NCBI GenBank assembly: GCA_036250225.1
Contig: JAPZLL010000008.1
Coordinates: 806,001-870,000 of the forward strand
DNA: 64,000 nt
DNA from: Cercophora sp. LCS_1
Taxonomy: Eukaryota > Ascomycota > Sordariomycetes > Sordariales > Lasiosphaeriaceae
Direction of reading: 5' to 3'
In this document: piece after piece, positions 56,201 to 64,000 of the stretch
How the letters are laid out: every line of letters begins with the position of its first letter
How positions within the stretch are numbered: position 1 is the stretch's first letter
The notes under the pieces: generated by a model
What the model saw: only the letters and a program-made list of their open reading frames with translations
Told to the model about the DNA's origin: nothing
Databases searched by the model: none
Translations under genes and position numbers: made by a program

Positions 56201-59200
56201 ATCGGTCACAATCACGAATGCTACTCGCCTCACGGATAAATCAGAGCAACCGGAGAGCCGGGACGCGGGTCGCTGACCGGTATATTGCTTTCCAAAATTC
56301 CTCTCGCAGCCATCGCGCCTTTTGATGTTTGGATGGTGTTGTCGTTGTCAATTTTCGTCATGGCTTGCGACCTTGGTTGCGCACTGTCGACTCATCGCGA
56401 GTGACGTCAGCTCGAACTCCTTTATTGCAGTCTCTTCATCATCAGCGGTTTGCACTCGGGGCTGAGCATGCACTTGCTACTTCTCGAGAACGGGAAAACT
56501 ACCTGTTGGCCAAGTGTTTCGTCAGCCGCCATCGTCTGCCTCCATGGGAGCCCAAACGCTTGCTGATTGCTCAGGGGACAACTTTCGAACACCCCCTTGG
56601 AGGATCCGGGGCCCAGCTTGAGCAGCGTTGCACCACTCCTCACTCGCACCCACAAAAGCATGCAGCTTCGGCATGGCGCGTATGTAGGTGGCCGCTCCTG
56701 GGGCTTCTGTCGGCAGCCTAATTTGCTTTTCCATGGTCGCTAGCATCATCGCGGTCGCTGTGGCTGCATGCGGTTGAGTTGTTGTTGACGTCTTCCAGCG
56801 GGACAAAACACCAGCAACCACGGATGCTGGGTGGGAGCGAGTGGGGAGCCAGTCTCCGGTTCGATGCCACCCAAATTGAGCCTCAATCAACACCACATGT
56901 TCTGCTCGTGCTGTCTTGAGGGCCGTTGCTTGGTCCGGAATGAGGTGATATTGACCATGTCTAGAGCCCTTGCCACGGCACTCTGGTGGAATTGCGCTGC
57001 AGACTACCCGTTATGATTTCTCCGACTTTTAATCCAGCCGGCCGCGGATGCAGCGCACCGACGCAACAAGACTCGACAGGCCGGCCACTAGGAAATTCTG
57101 CGGTGTCACCACGACACCACTTGCGCCCGTATTCAGGATGCCTTTCCGAAACCGCCATTAGCCTTGTTGTATTTCCCGTTAATTCGCCTGATATTAACTT
57201 TAACAACAAGCGGGATGGACCCAAATACCGAGCAGCAATGGCCAGGCCCAGGGAAAGCAGGCCAAGACGAGAGCTTCACCCTCCTGGCATTGCAGACCTG
57301 CCCGGGCCTCCATTCGAACCTGCAAAGCAGCAAAAAGTTGGTGTATGTTGCATAGGCGAAAGACGGCCTACGACCCCTTTTTTGCCCACCCGCATACACC
57401 GACAATCAGTCGGTGAGCGGCTCTTTCACTCTTCCAGGCGGGCCAAGCCGCTTTCTATCGCACTTGCATGTCCGGATTCTCACCCCCCTGGGGCCGCGAG
57501 CAAGTCATATCCACAAAGAAGCCAAAATGCGAGATCGAAGATGCAGGATGCCCCATGGCATCAACCAAGCGGCGAAGAGGAATCTCAGATCAGGATTGAG
57601 CCACACACCCACCGATCCTGCGCGCCATCCATGGGCTAGAACGTCGGAAGCGAATCGCCGTGGCCTTCCACATGTTGCCATGGGAATCTCGGGCCGAGCT
57701 GAGCAACGGTAAAGTCTCAAAGCGGGTCAAGCAGCGCAGCGTCAACCCAGCCTGTCATACACACCGTTCGCGAGCGCGCGCAGACATTCTGCGCTGCAGC
57801 GCTTGACCCTTCGATGTAGGAGCACTGGCTCCGTGCAAGCGCCACCCGCCTCCCTTTGCCCCGAGTGCACAGGACATTGCTCCGCGTCGACCTCACCGAA
57901 GTTGCAGGCGGGATCAATCTGCCGGCTCGTTCACCCACCCACTTCAACGAAGGACTCTGTTTTTTTTTCGTCTTGGGCGGGAAGTCGAAGCGAAGAACAA
58001 AGAGGCTCGCTCCAGCTGGGCCTCCAGTACCCCCACCTCCCGGCTCGATGCTCAATCCGGGAGGGGCGTGTCCCCATGGCTTTACGCAACGGCTGTCGTC
58101 TCGGCACGCAGGCTGGGCCTTGACGGCCTCGTAGGCAAATGCACACGCACGCCCCGAGCGAGGTAAATACAGCACCTCAAACGCAGACTTCTCCGCTGGT
58201 AGCGCTCCGCCTTCATGCCCCGCCGCGGGACGGCCGCCTCGGGGACCTGTTTAAACTGCCACCGACCAGAAGGGAAGGCGGACAGAGGCAGAGAGGATCG
58301 CGACTGGCTGGTATCGTGCTTCCGCTCTGCAAAGTGTTTGGAACGCGATGGTTGAGCGTGGAGGGAGCCCGCAAACTGCCTACCTTGCCGCACCTAGCCA
58401 GACGCCCCCTCCTGGACGAACCCTCTTCCGACTTACATGATGCCCGCATCTTTCAAAAGTGCTCGAGAAGATGGAGAGCAGAGAGGGGCTAGCCAAGCCG
58501 CTGCGAAAGTTGCACACCGAGGTCGCCATGTACATATATCGGTACCCGTTCTGCAAAGTTAACGGATAGGACGGCTGGTGGCCGGTGGTATTTGTCTAGA
58601 CCACAGTACAGAGCGTGGATGGGGGGCAAAAAGGCTTGTGTTCCTGGTATGCTTGCTTTGCCTGTTTCCTTGCTTGTCAGCCATTCCAAATCTGCTCTGC
58701 GCAAAAAAAGAAAGAAACCCACCACACAAGCTGCTACCCGTCCCGGACCGTTCACCCTCCTTCACCGTGCTTGCTAAGGTATGCAATGGTATGGTGGCTA
58801 GTCAGCCAGCCAGTCGATAAGATGGATGTGGTTTATGACAACATATTTGCTGCGGGATGCCATGCCACCAACGCTTTGTCAAGGATTGCCTGGCGATGCA
58901 CGATCCCCTCTCGTTCCATATCCCGTCGCGGGAGAGAGGTCAGGTCTCCGGTTCAACAGATTGGGGTAGGGAATGTACCGGTACGGGAGTTTGGGGAAGG
59001 GCGTTTGAACCCTCTATTACAGGGTTGGTTTGATCCTCCCGTGGCGTGTGTTACACTGCGAATATTTATCACGACCTGGCTGTGGTCGGTTGATTCTGGA
59101 AACCCGATGAGTGTACCATGGTTAGTGAGGGTTGGCAAGCGGATTGCCTCCCGTTGTTTTGCGGTACTGGGGTCATGCCTGTTTTTGATCGTGATGGTGG

Positions 59201-59658
59201 TTTGGGGTTCAATGTGGGTTGTTTGCGGGTTGTTTGTGAGGGAAGTGGGTGGCCTGTGGAAGAGGAGGCGTTGGTTTGGTTCTGTCCAGGTTTGAGGTTG
59301 GGAGTTTGCCTTTCGCTGTCTTGACGACGGCGATTCCCAGGACGTCTCACCTCTTGGGCATCGTGCCAATCGGTGTCGTGGCCTACTCGTACTGATCCTC
59401 TGTGGTTTGTACCTCCCCGGGTTCTGAACCGCTTGAGTAGCCTGCGATGTCCAATGTTTACCGCTTCAGGGGAAAGGGGCATTCGGTCTCCACGCTTCCG
59501 AGCTGGTCAACATGGTCAGTCAGCACTTTGATCTCAAACTCACAATTGCTTGAATTGTCTAGAGTATATCAAATCTGTTACTTCAACGCATCCTAACACA
59601 TTGCTCCTACTTCAGATCACCTGGGCCTCTTCCCAAACTCGAAGTCCCACAGCCCATC
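50244..59658. other. 9.4-kb gene-poor region downstream of cre-1
   Basis: No gene could be supported. Homopolymer tracts stand out: C10-T14 at 51444-51467 and C19 at 51640-51658. The longest frames (52171-52956 plus, 261 codons; 54402-55031 minus; 56986-57639 plus) are mirrored on the other strand, contain no domain or splice structure, and are rich in residues typical of translated non-coding GC-rich DNA (R, S, P, C, W). A long cre-1 3' UTR or lncRNA may occupy part of it. Confidence 0.45.
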
Positions 59659-60274
59659 CTAGCCATCATACCCAGGCGGATTGCCATCCATCTGCGTGGT
59701 ACCCCTCAAGAAGCTCAGCACCTCATACACAGCCTTGGTAATGTCGATGCTCCGCTTCTTCCAGTCCGACTCGGACCACAGGCCCTTGGACAGGAGGTTA
59801 TCCGTGATAACGGTCGCCATGAACCGGATGTGATGGTCCTCTGACGTCCACCCGTCCTTGACAGGATGGTACGTCAAATACTTGGGGTTGTGTGAGTTGA
59901 CGGCCTCCTTAGCCAGCTGGGCAATCTTGGCCTTGTCTGGCTCAGGTTCATGGGGGTTCCGCGAGAGGAAGTCGTGGAGGTATTCGTTCCACGAGCCGTG
60001 GACGTAGACTGAGGTAAGCCATCTTGGCTGGTCAGCGTGATAAAGGTCTCAGAGAAGAAGATGCGATTTACTCGTGGAAGTGGGAGATGTCTTTGCAGGG
60101 GAGGAGCTCGAGGATCAGGCGTTCATGCTGGGTGGACAGGAGGGCGGGGCCGGACTGGTTTGCAGGTGGTTGACCCATTCTGGCTGGCATGGGGATGGGC
60201 GAGGGCTGGTGGGAATCGTAATCGGAGAGGAGGGGAGAGGTAAGGGATTGTTCACGGGATTCAGCGCAGCCCAT
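59659..60274 (-). CDS. Small uncharacterised protein with N-terminal acylation motif
   Basis: 188 aa from two exons (60072-60274 and 59659-60022). The 49-nt intron (GTAAAT...CCAAG) joins ISHFHE to WLTSVYVHGSWNEYL. The N-terminus MGCAES fits the N-myristoylation consensus (Gly2, Ser6), with a neighbouring Cys3 for palmitoylation, so membrane anchoring is likely. The rest is soluble, with conserved-looking text HDFLSRNPHEPEPDKAKIAQ and ILRGTTQ-like C-terminus (VYEVLSFLRGTTQMDGNPPG). No known domain is recognised. The nearer acceptor GACCAG would shift the frame, which is why CCAAG at 60023 was chosen. Confidence 0.7.
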
Positions 60275-61490
60275 TGGGATTCAGAGGCCCCTTTTGTAGA
60301 CGGGTTTTGTCGATGCCTGGGTCAGAGGATCAGAAAGGCAGGTTACAGTTGCTGAGGCGTCCTGATTTTATGAGGATCACGAGTGTGTCAAGGAGGCCTC
60401 GTCATTGCGTTTGCCGCAGGATGGGTGTGGTGTTGCGCCATCTTGGGAGGCATCCAGCGCGAAAGGCCTCGTCAGCGGTCAAATGAGGGCCCGATGCTCG
60501 CTTTGCTGACGCGTCATGGTCGTCAATCCGACAAATACGCGGATACAATCAAAGAAATGCAAGAAAATGAAGCCTTATGCATTCAGTCAATGAGATGGCT
60601 TGCTAAGGGGTTGTTTATGCACGCTGGGAAGTTTACAGAGGTGAGGTTGGTGATAAGGGGTGGTCTTGCCAGTCATTGGGACAGGACGAAAAAGGATGAT
60701 GACGTTTCACCAAACTATTCTTTACATCTGCATGGGGCGGATTCCGGGGATGGGATGAGAATAATATCATCCAAGAAGTCATGAGGCCCTTTATGGAGCC
60801 ACCAACAGCGTCGCAAATTTGGCCAGAGCCGCCATTGATTGAGGAGATGCTGTTTGCGGTGGCCAGGTGGAGGTTTTTCTGTCGCTGATATCTCCCTTCA
60901 AACCCTAACCCCTGTTTGTTCGAGGGTTCTGTCCGTGCTCCTTCCCAGTGTGAATCCCGGCACGTTCTTGGCAAAAGCTTATTCGCCAATTCTCAGGACC
61001 ACATCTCGAACCTCACAGCTCAGCTCAACCTCACCTCATTCATCTTGAAGCCCAGCAATTGTCATCAGCTCTGCCTCAATTGGGTTGGTTTGTACCTCAA
61101 TCTTCTGGGTGTTCACTTCACTCGTTTCATTCGTTTACTCTTACCATCATCTACCAATTCTGTCCGACGAGCTCTCATCCTGTCCCAGTCAAAGTTTTGT
61201 TGTCCTTCACTATGAGCGAAGTATCTGACAACAAGCCGGACGCCGGGCCTTCACCCCAGCCGTTCTTTGAGCCTGATCAATTCCCAGTAAGCATTTCGTC
61301 CGGGTTATTAGTTCACTTGGAATTTGTGAATGGGCGCTTCATCCACAACGCACCTCTCATTCACTGAATTGGCACCCCACTTTCTCCTGCGGCGTGCCGA
61401 TTCATCAAGGGAGCGATAACGTCTTGGAATCTCATCTCCCATCCTCTTTGTCTCAATCTTATAAAACCGAAGCACCTTATAAATCAAAAG
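60275..61490. promoter_or_regulatory. Divergent promoter; possible 5' exon of the BTB-bromodomain gene
   Basis: Mostly non-coding. At 61212-61286 an ATG opens 25 codons (MSEVSDNKPDAGPSPQPFFE...) ending exactly at a GTAAGC donor. Splicing to TCAAAAG at 61490 would fuse it in frame to the ATG at 61491. It may be an alternative first exon or an upstream ORF. Confidence 0.4.
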
Positions 61491-62926
61491 ATGGCTCGCA
61501 CTCGTCGAACTGTTGCTAAGAAACATCAGCCCGCAGTCAACATGACGGACGACCAAGACCAAGTGAACGGTCTCAACGGTATCGATGGCGCTGCCAACGG
61601 GCCGATCGTGGAAGCTGGCAGTGCCGAGCAATCCGCATTCTCGTGGCTGTAAGTTAAAAATACTCGCACCAACCTTCGCTCTGGACAGGAATTGATGTCG
61701 TCGCAGCGACCCTCACCCCATTTTTGTCATCGTCATGGTTGGTCGCGAAGGAGAGGAGACACCTTTCGGTATCCAGAAGGACTTCCTCTGCGCAAAGTCG
61801 TCGTTTTACCGGGCCTACTTTACCGAAACTGCGGGCAGCGACTCTCTCGAATATCTGGTAAAGCTACCTGACACCCCCGTCGAAGTGTTTTCGTACGCCC
61901 AGAACTTCCTCTACACCGGCCAGGTGTCTCCGAGCATCGAAAAATTGCCCACATACGAGGTTCTCATCGGGGTTTGGAAACTTGGGCACGAGCTGGGAAT
62001 TGACGGCCTCTGCGATGCCACTCTGGAGGCGATGTCCGAGTGCCGACGTGTGACGCAGCACATCCCTGCAACACCCTTGCTTGTCCAGGTCTGGAAGGAC
62101 ACCCCCGAGGGGTCCTCCATCCGAAAGCTTCTCCTCTCATGGGCTGCTGAATATATGCGATCATCGGATTCTCGCGCCGAGTTTGCTAGGTCTCTTCCCC
62201 AGGAGGTGCTTAGTGAACTGGTTGTGGCTATGAGCTCTCTCGAGGCCACACCAACATCTCACATTCCTCCGCCCGTCTCCCCATCCTCCCACCGCAGAAC
62301 CGCTCAACAGTTTGAGGAAGACGATGGTGAGATTGTCCAGGTGCAACCGGCAAAGAAACCTCGTTACTCCGATGTGCCACCAACCACCTCCGCCCCGGTC
62401 GCTTCCAAGCCCAACATCAAGCGAGTGGCTGCCAGACAGTCCCTCCCGGCCAAATCACAGAAACGCCGCTCCATCGCAATCGCGCAGGATGCACAGTTCT
62501 CCACGAACCAGAAGTTGAACTTTTGTGCAGACCTGCTTGCCAGAATGCTTTCAGGGCCGGGTAAGTCGCTCTCGGGCTCTATCATGCAAACATCAGCTGA
62601 TCATAGAACCAGGCTTCTGGACACGTCTTGTGGGACCCTTCAAGGAGCCCGTTGATCCCTCTACCGATGGCGTGCCTGACTATTTGGAAAAGGTCACCAG
62701 GCCCATGGATCTGGGCACAATGAAGGCCAAAATGGACAGGCGAGAGTACACCGACGAGCAGGAATTCTTGGCCGACATGAACCAAATCTTCACCAACTGC
62801 TACACGTACTGGACGAAGAAGGATGCCATGTGGGCGGCCTGTGAGCGCTTACAAAAGACGTTTGAGGAGAAGTATGCCCAGATGAACAAGTGGATCGCAA
62901 AGATGGAAGGCAATGAGGAGCACTAA
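61491..62926 (+). CDS. BTB/POZ-bromodomain fusion protein
   Basis: 443 aa from three exons (61491-61648, 61707-62560, 62607-62926). A BTB-like domain follows the first ~55 residues (DPHPIFVIVMVGREGEETPF, KDFLCAKSSFYRAYF, VFSYAQNFLYTGQV). It leads into a linker with basic, nuclear-localisation-like stretches (AKKPRYSD, KSQKRRS). The last ~110 residues form a bromodomain: EPGFWTRLVGPFKEPVDP, DYLEKVTRPMDLGTMKAKMD, FLADMNQIFTNCYTYWTKKD. The Asn that normally binds acetyl-lysine (Y-N) is Trp (W406), and the WPF shelf is GPF, so acetyl-lysine recognition may be altered. The first residues, MARTRRTVAKK, resemble the histone H3 tail. A chromatin adaptor role is inferred. Convergent with TIM21. Confidence 0.85.
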
Positions 62927-63250
62927 TGCCGGGGGTTTCTTTCGGGTAGCAACGGGTCGGAGTCTTTGGCACAGGCTGTTTCTTATTGTCTCGCTATATA
63001 TCACACTCTGACACATGAGCGAGTCATTGAGTGTCGGCAGACATCGGTTTGACAGGTTCGGGACGGCTAGGTCTTATCCCTTAATTTTCTTGTCAAAAGC
63101 ACACAGATTGTACCACCATTGTCATTGTATAGTACTTTGTAGCAGCTGGCGGGCATATCCCTCGCAGCACAGTGATGCTTTTTACGAAACGTCATAATCG
63201 TTCTCCTGAATAGGTACAAATTCCTCGGACTGTATCTAGCACATGATGTC
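62927..63250. other. Convergent 3' intergenic region
   Basis: 324 bp between the BTB-bromodomain gene and TIM21. Nothing beyond the presumed UTRs. Confidence 0.4.
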
Positions 63251-64000
63251 TCAAGCCCATTTGACACCAAAGAGCTTGAACTCTTTCTTGCCACCCTTTG
63301 CTGCTAATGCTGCGTCTGCGTTCTCAAGGTAGATCCGTTGATGTCCCCTTACATCGACGAAGAAGTACTTGTACTGGAAGTCCTCTTGACCCGCCTTCCG
63401 GATTAGGTGCATCTGGACAACGCCCACCCCTTTGGGCCCTTGGACCTTTGCATATTATCAGCTCAAGTCCCGAGTCAAGGGACAGCTAACTCACGTTGAA
63501 ATGGATCATCAAATGATCGTTGCCCTGTCCATCCTTGGTATGCGTAGACCTACCACCCTATTAGCACCTCCCACCGGTCACGTCAAAAACCCGACCTACG
63601 CAATCGGCCTCGCTCGCCTCCACTTGTTAAACGTCTCTTCCCCGTACGCAGTAATCTTCTTACTGTCCCCCAACAGCGCCAGACACCTCGGGTCCTGCTT
63701 GATCCGATCAACAGCCCGGTTGAAGTACGCCGTCTTGCTATCGGCCGAGAAGACCTCCTGATACAGGAAATAGCCCACGCCACCTGTCAAGACCATACCC
63801 ACGATCACCATGCCAAAGTTAAACGTCTGCTGGACCGCGCGCCCCGTCTTCTCGCCGGCCGAGAGGTCCGTCCACGGCACTCGGCCGTCGTCGTTCAAGG
63901 GCGTTACGGCCCTCCGGGTCTGCTGCTGCTGGCTGGCATAGCTACGTTGGGCGATGAGGGGGGTTCGAGCATATGACGGATGCGGATGCGGGAGGCAGAG
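63251..64000 (-). CDS. tim21: Mitochondrial import inner membrane translocase subunit TIM21 (5' cut by window edge)
   Basis: Three exons in view: 63600-64000 (continuing beyond the window), 63495-63549 and 63251-63445, with 49-50-nt introns. The N-terminal part in view (SYARTPLIAQRSYASQQQQ) is a mitochondrial presequence. It is followed by WTDLSAGEKTGRAVQQTFNF and one transmembrane helix (GMVIVGMVLTGGVGYFLY). The intermembrane-space domain runs YFNRAVDRIKQDPRCLALLG, through HLMIHFNVQGPKGVGVVQMH, to the end EFKLFGVKWA. Tim21 couples the TOM and TIM23 complexes and respiratory-chain assembly. Order of motifs and the C-terminus match the family. Confidence 0.95.

Overview
This window is nuclear DNA of a filamentous ascomycete, most likely a Sordariomycete of the Sordariales. 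The evidence is GC-rich exons split by many 40-75 bp GT-AG introns, large gene-poor promoter regions, a CreA/CRE-1-type repressor, a ras-1 type Ras, a tRNA-Phe(GAA) with an 18-nt intron, and single-copy eukaryotic genes such as NBP35, END3, SPO7 and TIM21. The species cannot be named from the sequence alone.

0-19.5 kb is ordinary housekeeping. FOX2 (peroxisomal beta-oxidation, cut by the left edge, minus) is divergent from a Tda10/glycerate-kinase-like ATPase (plus). An ECM11-domain protein follows (minus), then NBP35 (plus), a GMF/AIM7 cofilin-family gene (minus, one apparent frameshift), a MoaB/CinA-fold protein with 9-nt and 18-nt microexons (plus), ras-1 (plus), an OTU-like small protein (plus) and END3 (minus).

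19.5-31 kb is accessory and decayed. It holds a Q/N-rich, low-complexity gene interrupted by an in-frame TAG, and downstream of it a degenerate partial copy of that gene embedded in GTTGCCC-rich repeats. It also holds a scrambled coding relic, an intron-containing tRNA-like gene and a broken F-box/LRR gene.

31-42.5 kb returns to conserved genes: a dual-specificity-phosphatase-like protein (minus); SPO7 (minus) divergent from a Cld1/ABHD5-type hydrolase (plus), both linked to phospholipid metabolism; an uncharacterised protein with a probable 1-nt indel; and a RAD51-family paralogue assembled from six exons (minus).

42.5-59.6 kb is gene-poor. The only supportable genes are tRNA-Phe and the carbon catabolite repressor cre-1, which has about 5.6 kb of non-coding DNA upstream and 9.4 kb downstream. 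59.6-64 kb carries a small MGC-type (probably acylated) protein, a BTB-bromodomain fusion with an atypical bromodomain and a histone-H3-like first segment, and TIM21, cut by the right edge.

The genes do not form one pathway or cluster. The most unusual items are the BTB-bromodomain protein at 61.2-62.9 kb, the decayed locus at 21.3-27.3 kb, and several one-base disruptions of otherwise conserved genes, which could be assembly errors or real mutations.
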